Source: Patescibacteria group bacterium UBA5187
GTDB taxonomy: Bacteria > Patescibacteriota > Minisyncoccia > Phycocordibacterales > PALSA-1337
NCBI GenBank assembly: GCA_002413065.1
Contig: DHWH01000015.1
Location: forward strand, 424 to 31,275
Direction of reading: 5' to 3'
DNA length: 30,852 nucleotides
Below, piece by piece: positions 20,610-30,738 of this stretch; position 1 is the first letter of the stretch, and each line of letters opens with the position of its first letter. The notes under the pieces are model-generated. The model was not told the origin of the DNA and made no database searches. It worked only from the letters and a program-made list of their open reading frames with translations. Made by a program: the position numbers and the translations under genes.

Positions 20610-21104
20610 TTATTTGGCGAGTAGTGCAGTTGCCTTCATGCCTACAGTGCGACTTTGCAAAACAACACCTAATGTCGGTTTTACAAACCGAGTATGCACT
20701 GTTTCAATTGCAAGCTTAACATAAGCATAGTTTCCACTTATTACTTGTACGCGAGTACCCCAGAAAATGACACCGCCTTCTCCGCCGCTATTACCGTCAA
20801 GACTCAGTGCCCTGAACCAATCATGTGGAATCAAAGCTGGATTAGTGAACAAAATTTCTGCCACTGTCCCGTTAAGAATGGGCATTTTGAGCACATCAGA
20901 TTCAATATCCGAAACTCCAAGTTCCTGTGTAATACCTTGAGACTGATGACGATACAGGTAGCACGGCTTACCGCCTATCCTGAGGATACCATCAGTACCC
21001 AAGGATACCTCGTTAGATATTCCCATTTCAGCATGTGATACGACCTTGGCTTCAGGGCTCGTACTCAATTCAAAATTAGGAATTCTTGAAAGATCAAAGT
21101 TCAT
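20610..21104 (-). CDS. Unknown soluble protein
   Basis: 164 residues from the ATG at 21104. No membrane segment and no family I recognise. The middle is rich in short beta-type stretches: 'VSLGTDGILRIGGKPCYLYRHQSQ', 'GGEGGVIFWGTRVQVISGNYAYVKLAIE'. A mostly beta fold is likely. AGGAG lies seven bases before the chosen ATG, and a TTGACT/TAGTAT promoter precedes it. A longer frame to 21173 would start upstream of that promoter. The gene is its own transcription unit between gatC and ligA. Confidence 0.7.
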   Translation of the reverse strand: MNFDLSRIPNFELSTSPEAKVVSHAEMGISNEVSLGTDGILRIGGKPCYLYRHQSQGITQELGVSDIESDVLKMPILNGTVAEILFTNPALIPHDWFRALSLDGNSGGEGGVIFWGTRVQVISGNYAYVKLAIETVHTRFVKPTLGVVLQSRTVGMKATALLAK

Positions 21105-21139
21105 TTTTATTCTCCTGTTTGTTACAACTAGCTGAAGTA

Positions 21140-21167
21140 ATACTACATATTTTTTTAAGTAAGTCAA
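21140..21167 (-). promoter_or_regulatory. Promoter of the gene at 21104
   Basis: TTGACT, a 16-base spacer and TAGTAT preceded by TG. Confidence 0.6.
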
Positions 21168-21185
21168 CAACAAAAGTAGGATTTT

Positions 21186-23249
<2,064 letters not shown>

Positions 23250-23252
23250 CTA

Positions 23253-23261
23253 AGGATACCA
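23253..23261 (-). promoter_or_regulatory. Extended -10 of ligA
   Basis: TGG-TATCCT ends six bases before the ligA ATG. Confidence 0.45.
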
Positions 23262-23274
23262 AGTAACTAGAGAA

Positions 23275-23793
23275 TTACCAAAAACCGGTATAAATGACAC
23301 GCTGAGCACGCTCAACAGTACGGGAGCCGGCAGAATCCGGAACAAGAATACCCCCTGAAGTTTTGCATACATTGTATCCGCGCGAATCAAGTATTATTTC
23401 CGGATCTCCGCGGGAATTGCGGGCCGTCGTCAGAATAACGATGGCACATTGTCCTCCAGTGAGCGAAATTGCCGAATATGCCCATGACTGTACTTGAGTC
23501 GCCCCAGGCAAAGGCAAGGCTGTCGTTGTACCCGCAGAAACCACTTGACCATTGCACAAAATGTCAGGCTGACTGCTGGATGACATGCCGCTGCTTGCGG
23601 CCACGGCACATTCTATTCCGCTGTCTGCGGCATAAATCGCATATGTTGATTCACGGGCTACCGAAGCCAAAATGGATTGTTTGCGGCTGATGCCGAGAAT
23701 GAATGCCGCGACCCCCAAAACAACGGTCGCCGTGATGACGGCAAAAAGCAAAGTGTATCCGCGGCTATATTTTTGTAAAGATATTTTTTTCAT
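23275..23793 (-). CDS. PilX-like minor pilin
   Basis: 172 residues. A short basic leader (MKKISLQKYSRG) and a hydrophobic helix ('YTLLFAVITATVVLGVAAFILGIS') form a class III-like prepilin N-terminus with G-Y-T-L-L at the processing site. The following 'ESTYAIYAADSGIECA' resembles the PilX N-terminal region, where A-A-D-S-G-I-E-x-A is common. It is likely a minor pilin at the pilus tip. It is the last gene of the pilin run before ligA. An ATG five codons earlier (23808) is an alternative start. Confidence 0.75.
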   Translation of the reverse strand: MKKISLQKYSRGYTLLFAVITATVVLGVAAFILGISRKQSILASVARESTYAIYAADSGIECAVAASSGMSSSSQPDILCNGQVVSAGTTTALPLPGATQVQSWAYSAISLTGGQCAIVILTTARNSRGDPEIILDSRGYNVCKTSGGILVPDSAGSRTVERAQRVIYTGFW

Positions 23794-23812
23794 AAATTCA
23801 ATTGGCATTCGA

Positions 23813-24385
23813 CTAGCGCAGCACGTCTAGTAACTGGCTGGACAGATCAATTTGATACGGAATAGTTCCCTCTTTCCATGACACGAATACATGCACCGTC
23901 CTTTCCTCAGCGTTTGTGTTTCCCGATTCGTCTCCGATCGTATAGTGCCGATAAAATTGCGTGGGATTGGCTGATGCTGACGAACGGCCATACGCGGAAG
24001 TGGCCGGATTGAAAAATAATCGGCAGCCTGGCAAGTAAGAATCGATGCTTGTCGAGCAAGAGGAGGAATCCAGCGTAATTCCTTCTGCCGCATCAGCGTC
24101 GCACGTAGCTGTACTATCGCACAAAAATCCATCTGTCCACGGAACAGGAGTGGCGGCCGTAAGATTGTAATCGATATTATTATCCTTCACATTCACGATT
24201 TTTTCCATGCTTTCCTGCGCCAAAAATGTGGCGACCATCTGGTCACGGGCGTATACGGCCGATGTCAGTCCTTTGGAAGCGATGCTGAGCGGACCCGCAA
24301 TCGCTATCATGAGTATTGCAATGGCAACCAATGTCTCAACAATGGTAAATCCTTTTTTTCTGCGCATATGTATGGCTGGTTTCAT
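23813..24385 (-). CDS. PilV-like minor pilin
   Basis: 190 residues. The prepilin signature is 'RRKKG-FTIVETLVAIAILMIAIAGPLSIASKG': cleavage after Gly, with E5 present in 'FTIVE'. The mature part is Cys-containing ('CDSTATCDADAAEG', 'SSCSTS', 'GCRLFF') and is probably exported with disulfide bonds. It follows the PilW-like gene after six bases and precedes the PilX-like gene, an order typical of minor-pilin operons. Confidence 0.85.
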   Translation of the reverse strand: MKPAIHMRRKKGFTIVETLVAIAILMIAIAGPLSIASKGLTSAVYARDQMVATFLAQESMEKIVNVKDNNIDYNLTAATPVPWTDGFLCDSTATCDADAAEGITLDSSSCSTSIDSYLPGCRLFFNPATSAYGRSSASANPTQFYRHYTIGDESGNTNAEERTVHVFVSWKEGTIPYQIDLSSQLLDVLR

Positions 24386-24391
24386 GATGAT

Positions 24392-25027
24392 TTATGGAAT
24401 ACGCGCTGACACGCTTGTCTGCAGATCAAAATAGCTCTTTTCTTTTTCTTTGCTCGTTATACCGGCAAAACCGGAAACATACAGAGAGAACAAAGGATAT
24501 GTGGCATTCGAAACAGTCATACCATAATTGGAAATGGTGATATTCGGATCAACGAGCGGCGTGTATGAGTTTGTTGAAAATGAATCTCCGCAATGCGCTT
24601 GCTGCGCTTTCTCCAGCTGATATTGATTCGGAGCGATATATCTGAAAAGATAGGCGAAAACAAGCGGACACCCGGCATTTGGCGACTGCGTATCCAGCTT
24701 CGTCGATTCAAATGCGATCACATTTTCATTGCCTGACGAGCATTGCTGAAATGATAAGCGCGTATTCAAGGAATTGCTCAGTACGAGCATGCCGTCTGAA
24801 CTTGTCACGCAATGATATTTCGATCCCACGCGCAATTCGCGCGATATGGACTCCATGGCGAAATTAAGGTTCGTAATCGAAGCCTGCAGGGTTTGCGCTT
24901 TTTTATTCGTGCTGATTATTTTTACCAGCGCACCCAAGGCGACCACCGCAACGATGGAAAATATCATCAAAGCGACGATCATTTCGACCAATGTAAAACC
25001 TTTTGTGTGTGTACGGTTAATTCTCAT
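24392..25027 (-). CDS. PilW-like minor pilin
   Basis: 211 residues from the ATG at 25027. The prepilin signature is 'HTKG-FTLVEMIVALMIFSIVAVVALGALVKI' with E5. The region after the helix ('NLNFAMESISRELRVGSKY') is typical of PilW/GspJ-type minor pilins. The start is placed four bases after the preceding stop; a longer frame from 25057 would overlap the upstream gene. Confidence 0.85.
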   Translation of the reverse strand: MRINRTHTKGFTLVEMIVALMIFSIVAVVALGALVKIISTNKKAQTLQASITNLNFAMESISRELRVGSKYHCVTSSDGMLVLSNSLNTRLSFQQCSSGNENVIAFESTKLDTQSPNAGCPLVFAYLFRYIAPNQYQLEKAQQAHCGDSFSTNSYTPLVDPNITISNYGMTVSNATYPLFSLYVSGFAGITSKEKEKSYFDLQTSVSARIP

Positions 25028-25031
25028 CGTA

Positions 25032-25607
25032 TTAATTTTGAACTGAAATCTGGCCATTGTTATATACCTTCACTGAGCGCAGACTTCCATCCGTCGACTT
25101 CAGCATAATCTGCACAAACGTATCCGCGCACAGCGTGCCATTCAAACAAATAAGCGCGTTCGGATCAGGACGTTTGAACAACACATCCAGTGTCCCCGGG
25201 GTTCCCGTCGTACACGATCCGCTTATAGTGCAGTAATGCGAAATCACTGCACCTCTTTTGATCGCATACGTGCTTACGATTTCATCCGCCGGATCATAGC
25301 CCACAAAGCTGCTGTTCGAATCAGCAAACAATACGATCTGTTGATTATTACCCGCAGTCGTATCCAGGTGAACGCCGTATGCATATTGAAATGAAGACCC
25401 TGTTTCCGATGCCTTCACGCTTGTTCCGTAGGACTGCGCTAAGCGGATAGTTAGGGCGACATCGTATGCAAGATCTGTTAGGAGAACGCTTTGATTGAAA
25501 TTTCCGTATTTACCGACAACGAGCGATGTCATAGCTACAAAGATTCCGACGGAAACAAGGAGTTCAACGAGTGTGAACGCGCGCTTCTTGAAATGTACTT
25601 TCTTCAT
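25032..25607 (-). CDS. FimT/GspH-like minor pilin
   Basis: 191 residues. The signature is 'KKRA-FTLVELLVSVGIFVAMTSLVVGKYGNFNQ' with Ala instead of Gly at the cleavage site. 'LLTDLAYDVALTIRLAQSYG' is a typical GspH/FimT helix. The mature part holds two Cys pairs ('CTISGSC' and 'CLNGTLC'). It is the first gene of the four-gene minor-pilin run. A TATAAT box six bases before its ATG suggests that a leaderless operon begins here. Confidence 0.85.
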   Translation of the reverse strand: MKKVHFKKRAFTLVELLVSVGIFVAMTSLVVGKYGNFNQSVLLTDLAYDVALTIRLAQSYGTSVKASETGSSFQYAYGVHLDTTAGNNQQIVLFADSNSSFVGYDPADEIVSTYAIKRGAVISHYCTISGSCTTGTPGTLDVLFKRPDPNALICLNGTLCADTFVQIMLKSTDGSLRSVKVYNNGQISVQN

Positions 25608-25613
25608 GCTCTA

Positions 25614-25619
25614 ATTATA
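25614..25619 (-). promoter_or_regulatory. -10 box of the minor-pilin operon
   Basis: TATAAT ends six bases before the FimT/GspH-like ATG. Confidence 0.5.
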
Positions 25620-25630
25620 ACCCTGAATCG

Positions 25631-26434
25631 TCAGAAATACGATAACAACAAGTCCTTGGCCATGTTTACATCCAGTATCTGAATCCCGAATAAAAGCACC
25701 AGGTACATGCCGATGATGAGATACGGGCCAAACGGTATCTCTGTCCTAGGTTTGAAGCGCTTGTATGTTGCAAAAAGCCAGATAACAGAGATTATAGCAG
25801 CGATCCAAAACGACAGGATCAAAGCATTCACCGCCCCGCTCAAACCCAAGAGCCATCCTATTCCGAGGGTCAGTTTCGCATCGCCAAGGCCCATCCACGT
25901 CCCTTTTGAAATGAGCCAGATCAAAGCGAATGGCAGAGCTAGCAATGGTCCGGCTAGAAGTGCTGTGTAGCTCGGCGTATGGATCCAGGAAGTGCCGCCG
26001 ACAAATATGCCGATCAAGGCAACGGCACTGAATGTATACACGAAAGAATCAGGAATAATCTTGTGTTTGATATCGTACACGGATATGACTACCAAAAGAC
26101 ATGTAACGCATACGTATAATAAAGTGGTGAATCCGGCCAATACCGTTACTGGAGGGTACATGATGAAAATAAGCGCAAAGATGATCCCTGCGATAAATTC
26201 AACGAGCGGATACTGCCACGATATGCTGCTTTTACATTTCTTGCAGGCCCCTTTTTGAAAAGCGAAACTTACTATTGGCAACAGTTCTTTCCATGAGAGC
26301 TGATTGCCGCATGACATGCATTTGGACCGGCCGTTCATTGTCGTACCCGTATTGAAACGCAGTGAGACTACATTCAAGAAACTGCCAACGACAGTTCCGA
26401 AAACAAATGATAATACGAGTGAAAAAATATCCAT
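25631..26434 (-). CDS. pilD: Prepilin peptidase (leader peptidase/N-methyltransferase)
   Basis: Membrane aspartyl protease that cuts prepilin leaders. 267 residues. The N-terminal cytoplasmic domain has 'GSFLNVVSLRFNTG' and two CxxC pairs ('CMSCGNQLSW' and 'CKKCKSSISWQYPLVEF'). Six or more membrane helices follow. The catalytic Asp residues lie in 'VYDIKHKIIPD' and in the GxGD motif 'WMGLGDAKLTLGIGWLLGL'. It should process all pilins encoded around it. It starts two bases after the stop of the pilin gene at 26437. Confidence 0.95.
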   Translation of the reverse strand: MDIFSLVLSFVFGTVVGSFLNVVSLRFNTGTTMNGRSKCMSCGNQLSWKELLPIVSFAFQKGACKKCKSSISWQYPLVEFIAGIIFALIFIMYPPVTVLAGFTTLLYVCVTCLLVVISVYDIKHKIIPDSFVYTFSAVALIGIFVGGTSWIHTPSYTALLAGPLLALPFALIWLISKGTWMGLGDAKLTLGIGWLLGLSGAVNALILSFWIAAIISVIWLFATYKRFKPRTEIPFGPYLIIGMYLVLLFGIQILDVNMAKDLLLSYF

Positions 26435-26436
26435 GA

Positions 26437-26910
26437 CTATTTGGGACCGAGGCAGTAGCTAAGAAGATTGGTGGCGCTGTAACACGCAATAGCTGAAGCA
26501 AAAGAAGGCTTGTGACTATCGCTCAGGCTATCTTTTTGCGCATCCACAGCATTCTCCAATGTGGTGTACAGAACGTAATCGTCGTGAGCTGAATCAGTAA
26601 TATATGTGTACGTACTCGGTGATGGAGCAGTTGGGATTTGTGAAATATATGTGTCCACATTGACACTTGCACCGGAACTTACAGTACACACGTTCGCACT
26701 GTTCCCTGTTTCAAGAGTAATAGGATAATGTTTGCATCGATCGAAATATAATTCGAGCGCCAATTGCAATTGACCCATGTCTGAAATACGTTTCAGATCG
26801 CGAGATTTGGACCTGGAAGGACCTGCACTGGTGATAATAATGCTTGTCAAAAGAGCGATAATCGCAATCGTTATCATAAGCTCAATGAGCGTAAAACCAG
26901 AGTTTTTCAT
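26437..26910 (-). CDS. Type IV pilin / GspG-like protein
   Basis: 157 residues. Very short leader (MKNSG) and 'FTLIELMITIAIIALLTSIIITSAGPSRSKSRDLKRISDMGQLQLALELYFD', the classical pilin helix with E5 and the 'DLKRISDMxQLQxALELYF' extension seen in GspG-like pilins. The mature part has Cys residues ('CTVSSG', 'CYSATN', 'LSYCLG') and ends close to a Cys, like many CPR pilins. An extended -10 (TGT-TATAAT) lies six bases before the ATG. Confidence 0.88.
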   Translation of the reverse strand: MKNSGFTLIELMITIAIIALLTSIIITSAGPSRSKSRDLKRISDMGQLQLALELYFDRCKHYPITLETGNSANVCTVSSGASVNVDTYISQIPTAPSPSTYTYITDSAHDDYVLYTTLENAVDAQKDSLSDSHKPSFASAIACYSATNLLSYCLGPK

Positions 26911-26916
26911 GTGTGA

Positions 26917-26925
26917 ATTATAACA
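26917..26925 (-). promoter_or_regulatory. Extended -10 of the pilin/pilD unit
   Basis: TGT-TATAAT, consensus, ends six bases before the ATG at 26910. Confidence 0.6.
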
Positions 26926-26950
26926 TGAACAGCTCTATCCAGTACAAAGA

Positions 26951-27679
26951 TCAAGCTGCTCTGGCAATAAGAAGAAGATTCTTCCCAATCGGTGGTCGGC
27001 ATATCCTAGTTTCGATAAAATGCTCCGGCGGAAAGATCAGCGTATCAAATAGACGGACACCAGCCAACCCGATCTTCCGTCCTTTTATGAGCCTGAAGTT
27101 AAGCCACCAGGCAAAATAGCCCACAAAGTCAAAGTAACGAACTTTCTCTATTTTAAATCCGGCTCTTTCAAGTTTTTTGATTAAATCTTTCTTACCGTAC
27201 CGGCGATAATGCCCAAAATCCTTGTCTATATCCGCAAACAATTCCTGTCGAGCCGGAACAAAAAGGGCTAGAACGCCTTTGTTCGGACGCAAAAGCTCAT
27301 GATACACCTTCAGTTCAGCCTCATCAGCTTCTATGTGCTCGAGCACGTTTATACTCACGATACTATTCCAATCCTTTGTGGAAACATCCGATACCATTCC
27401 CTGCAAGATTTCGACACCTGGAACCTGCTTCCGCAATTCGGCGCAGAATTTTGGATCAGGCTCGACTGACAATAGATACTTCAGCCCAAGCAATTTCTGA
27501 AGCAATCCTGTCATCTGTCCGATACCCGCACCGATCTCAAGCACATTCCCCTTGAGATATGGAGCGAATTCGCCTATAAGCAGGCGGCGGTAATTATGCG
27601 CGTGGCGGAGAGCTTCAAATTCAAAATCAGCCGTGCTCGCATTTATGTTGAAATTTTGAGAGGAGTTAAGGTTTGACAT
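26951..27679 (-). CDS. Class I SAM-dependent methyltransferase
   Basis: 242 residues. Motif I is 'GNVLEIGAGIGQMTGLL'. 'LLSVEPDPKFC' supplies the acidic residue after strand 2, 'NSIVSINVLEHIEADEAELKVYHELLRPNKGVLALFVPA' motifs II-III. The C-terminal part ('FGHYRRYGKKDLIKKLERAGFKIEKVRYFDFVGYFAWWLNF') matches small-molecule or glycan methyltransferases often found next to GT2 genes. It overlaps the glycosyltransferase stop by 14 bases, so the two are probably translated together and act on the same product. Confidence 0.88.
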   Translation of the reverse strand: MSNLNSSQNFNINASTADFEFEALRHAHNYRRLLIGEFAPYLKGNVLEIGAGIGQMTGLLQKLLGLKYLLSVEPDPKFCAELRKQVPGVEILQGMVSDVSTKDWNSIVSINVLEHIEADEAELKVYHELLRPNKGVLALFVPARQELFADIDKDFGHYRRYGKKDLIKKLERAGFKIEKVRYFDFVGYFAWWLNFRLIKGRKIGLAGVRLFDTLIFPPEHFIETRICRPPIGKNLLLIARAA

Positions 27680-30035
27680 AAAAGATCATGTAGCCGTATT
27701 GAGCATCATAAAATTCACGCTTAAATCTTGAATTGTGATCCATAATGAAGTTGAAGACATTATAATCTCTGGAAGTTACAATATAACGTGAATGAAACGC
27801 CCCTACGAGTGAGTCAGCTATGGCATTACCAGTGGTGGTCGCCCACGCTTGAGCATTACCCCCTCGCGCAAACGCCGCAGAGCTGCTTGCCGTAAGATTT
27901 GGACAGTTTTGCATTGCACACACGTATCCGTCCATCGTTATATGGTTCCATGTCCAATAGAGTTTAGGGTCATAGGTATACAAAAATCGAGGTTCAAGAC
28001 CCGCGATATAATTGTTCTGCGGAGCGTTATAATAAAGTCCAGTGAACCAGCTCCAATTGGAATTGAACACTATATCCCCTGGTTTGCTATTGCGATTAAG
28101 CCATTGACCCACCTGATATAGTTCCATCGGCGGAGCCCCATATGCCAGCCTGTTCTCGAGAAATAACATATTGCTGATGAAAAGATAGAAAAGTACAATC
28201 ATCATACCGGCACCGAGGCTTCGACGTATGATAGTACTGGCAGATATATGTATATTCCGACGAATAATATCGAAGGAAAGAGCGATGTATAGTGCCGCAA
28301 AGAAAGTGAAATAATCGCCGAATCGCGCACTAATCACGATTGTGCCAAGAAAGAAACAAATAGTGAGTATGAAGACTGCGGTCTGAAGATGACGACGCTC
28401 CGCCGGCAATCCGACGAAGTACTCCTCGGCAGTCGCACGCCCTTTCTTATATGAAAAATAGCTCCAGAGGTCGACAGCCACTGAAAGTACGAAGGCACCG
28501 AATATAAGAGCGTTGCTTTGGATAAGATTGAAAAAATCTGAAGGATAGAGTTCGCCGCCTTCAGGGATAGGTACTTTCTTTCCAATAATAGTTTCCCAGT
28601 ATGTACCGAAAATAATGTCTTTCATATACATGAGAAATCCCGATGAAACTAAGTAAGTAATGGCCACACCTAGAACTGTACCGCCCGTTGCAGACAGCAA
28701 ATTGCGCAAATCTCCCTTTTTTCCATAAAACTTCTCGGAAATAAAATATATCGTAGCCACGCCGACTGGCATGAAGAAAGTGGCGCTATGCCAGAATAGA
28801 TATATAAAACTGATAACCCCAACGGCAATGTAGTTTTTGCGATACAAAAACAAAATGAGAAGCAACAACAATGACGGAGCCAAAGCATAGGGACGTGAAA
28901 GAAAGAAACGCCAAATCGCGGATACATTAGTGATAGCTACGAACAATAGCGTCCATATAAAGGGATTACGTATATCAAATTTTTTAAGACAGTAGTAAAG
29001 AAGTGTAAAGGCAAATGCTACTGCAAAAACGGCATAAAGTTTAATGCCGAGAAACAGCGGGTTAATTAGAGTGAACGGAAAAATTACCAAATAAAAGAGG
29101 AAATTATAATAGACGAAATAACTATTGCCCTGGGCCATTTTTGAAAAATAAATGGAATGAAAATCTTTAAATGACGAAAAAAATCCGTTGCTCAACATAT
29201 CCTTCGCGAAGCGGAAATGAAAGAAGTGGTCATCAGCCGATGCTAGTGTGCCCACGGAGAAATATACAGCGAAGAATACAGCGAAGAAAAGTGAAAAAGC
29301 CAAGAACATCTGTAACTTTTTTCTGGATTCAAAGAAGATAACCAGTGCTCGGCGGAAACATCGCCAACCATGGCGCCAATTGAGCTTCTTACCTTCGGTC
29401 TTTTTCCGTGAAACATAGCGTATGGGAATTTCGATGATATTACGGTTTTTTCGTAAAAGAAGGTCCGTAAGCTCTATGACATCGAAGACAAAATCGTTAG
29501 CAGAAAGACTAATCGCTTCCTTGACATATTCGCGCGGAAAGACTTTATAGCAAGTGGCAACATCGGTGATCTTGGTTCCAAAAAGGATATTGAATATCTT
29601 GGTAATGAGCAGACCACCGTAAAAATATATCCTGCTGAATGGCACTGAATTTGTGTTGAGGACACGGGAACCAAAGACTACGTTGGTCTTGCCTTCAATA
29701 ATAGGCTGAAGCAATGCCACGTAATCCTGCGGATCATATTCGGAATCAGCATCTTGAATGAGAATGTAATCCCCTGTTGCAATCGCAAACCCGACTTTCA
29801 GAGCGGAACCCTTCCCGCCATTTTCTTTTTGAAAAATAACACGAATGCCTGAATCCACATTTCTGAGAATAGTATGCGTACCGTCAGTTGAGCTGTCGTC
29901 TACAACAATAATCTCCTTTTTCCATCCTGTAGGCAGTTGGGCGCGTTGCACCTTCTGTATAACCTCTTGAATGGTTCCGAACTCATTGTAAACAGGAATT
30001 ATTATTGAAAGTATCATTTCGGGACGATTTTGCAT
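27666..30035 (-). CDS. GT2 glycosyltransferase fused to a polytopic membrane domain
   Basis: 789 residues in two parts. The N-terminal GT2 domain (about 8-235) is of the dolichol-phosphate-mannose-synthase type: 'LSIIIPVYNEFGTIQEVIQ', 'IIVVDDSSTDGT', 'GKGSALKVGFAIATGDYILIQDADSEYDP' (metal-binding DAD), and 'DVATCYKVFPREYV'. The remaining 550 residues hold about ten hydrophobic helices and a soluble tail with aromatic motifs ('WFTGLYYNAPQNNYIAGLEPRFLYTYD'), like membrane glycosyltransferases that take sugar from a lipid-phosphate donor. One protein could thus charge the lipid carrier and transfer the sugar outside the membrane. Its placement among pilin genes suggests pilin or surface glycosylation (inference). 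TGC-TATAGT lies seven bases before the ATG. Confidence 0.88.
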   Translation of the reverse strand: MQNRPEMILSIIIPVYNEFGTIQEVIQKVQRAQLPTGWKKEIIVVDDSSTDGTHTILRNVDSGIRVIFQKENGGKGSALKVGFAIATGDYILIQDADSEYDPQDYVALLQPIIEGKTNVVFGSRVLNTNSVPFSRIYFYGGLLITKIFNILFGTKITDVATCYKVFPREYVKEAISLSANDFVFDVIELTDLLLRKNRNIIEIPIRYVSRKKTEGKKLNWRHGWRCFRRALVIFFESRKKLQMFLAFSLFFAVFFAVYFSVGTLASADDHFFHFRFAKDMLSNGFFSSFKDFHSIYFSKMAQGNSYFVYYNFLFYLVIFPFTLINPLFLGIKLYAVFAVAFAFTLLYYCLKKFDIRNPFIWTLLFVAITNVSAIWRFFLSRPYALAPSLLLLLILFLYRKNYIAVGVISFIYLFWHSATFFMPVGVATIYFISEKFYGKKGDLRNLLSATGGTVLGVAITYLVSSGFLMYMKDIIFGTYWETIIGKKVPIPEGGELYPSDFFNLIQSNALIFGAFVLSVAVDLWSYFSYKKGRATAEEYFVGLPAERRHLQTAVFILTICFFLGTIVISARFGDYFTFFAALYIALSFDIIRRNIHISASTIIRRSLGAGMMIVLFYLFISNMLFLENRLAYGAPPMELYQVGQWLNRNSKPGDIVFNSNWSWFTGLYYNAPQNNYIAGLEPRFLYTYDPKLYWTWNHITMDGYVCAMQNCPNLTASSSAAFARGGNAQAWATTTGNAIADSLVGAFHSRYIVTSRDYNVFNFIMDHNSRFKREFYDAQYGYMIFYVKP

Positions 30036-30042
30036 GGCACAA

Positions 30043-30051
30043 ACTATAGCA
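30043..30051 (-). promoter_or_regulatory. Extended -10 of the GT2 gene
   Basis: TGC-TATAGT ends seven bases before the ATG at 30035. Confidence 0.55.
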
Positions 30052-30063
30052 TCCCATCTAAAA

Positions 30064-30093
30064 AAACAAAACCCCTAAACAGGGGTTTTGTTT
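30064..30093. terminator. Bidirectional terminator after pilin 30119-30622
   Basis: AAACAAAACCCCT-aaac-AGGGGTTTTGTTT, 13-base perfect arms with A/T-rich outer parts. It separates the pilin from the GT2 gene. Confidence 0.85.
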
Positions 30094-30118
30094 CAAAAAA
30101 TTTTAACCTAGATAAAAT

Positions 30119-30622
30119 TTAGTGACAAGTTGCCGCAAAAGTAGCGTTATCAGCTGCATTTGTCTTTCCTGTTGAGTCAATACAGAAATATGTTCCGCCC
30201 GAGCTGTTTGATGGTAATTTACCCCAGATAGAATATGAGTTTGGAGTAGCCTGGTTATTTGTATTGATTACGATAGAGTTAACACCGCCTTGTGTACATG
30301 CATCGCTTATAACTGCGTTGAGAGCTGTATTTTGAACTCCTTGATTATTCCAACCATTAGTTACACAGTTTGTTGCATTTCCATTAACACCACCATTTGT
30401 AGCTGTATTATCTTGTTTCAAATCCGGCCAAGCTGATCCTGTATAACCTGATTCCAATGCTGTACGGACCTGTTGAACATCAGAAATAATTCTGACATCC
30501 TTTCCTTTACTTCGTGCTGAATTCAAGCTAACCAAGACAACCGATGCCAAAATACCGATGATGGCGATGACGACGAGCAATTCGATGAGGGTGAAACCAC
30601 CTCTTTTTGTGTACCTTTTCAT
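30119..30622 (-). CDS. Type IV major pilin-like protein
   Basis: 167 residues, the best candidate for the major pilin. The leader is 'MKRYTKRGG' and the helix 'FTLIELLVVIAIIGILASVVLVSLNSARSKGKD' with E5. The mature part is rich in Asn, Thr, Gly and Ala ('DNTATNGGVNGNATNC'), with four Cys that could form two disulfides, and ends 'CH'. The Asn/Thr-rich surface offers many possible glycosylation sites, which fits the glycosyltransferase next door. A monocistronic unit (promoter at 30683, strong terminator) suits high expression. Confidence 0.92.
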   Translation of the reverse strand: MKRYTKRGGFTLIELLVVIAIIGILASVVLVSLNSARSKGKDVRIISDVQQVRTALESGYTGSAWPDLKQDNTATNGGVNGNATNCVTNGWNNQGVQNTALNAVISDACTQGGVNSIVINTNNQATPNSYSIWGKLPSNSSGGTYFCIDSTGKTNAADNATFAATCH

Positions 30623-30682
30623 AATATGATTTAGTAAATTAGTAATTATTATAACTAACCTTAAGAAAGGCTGTTAGGCACA

Positions 30683-30691
30683 ATTATAGCA
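30683..30691 (-). promoter_or_regulatory. Extended -10 of the major pilin gene
   Basis: TGC-TATAAT, consensus, with a leader of about 55 bases before the ATG. A second TATAAT lies at 30648-30653. Confidence 0.6.
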
Positions 30692-30738
30692 CTCTCGAAA
30701 GAATCCTCGCGGATTGGCGGTGTGGATAACAAGGGGAA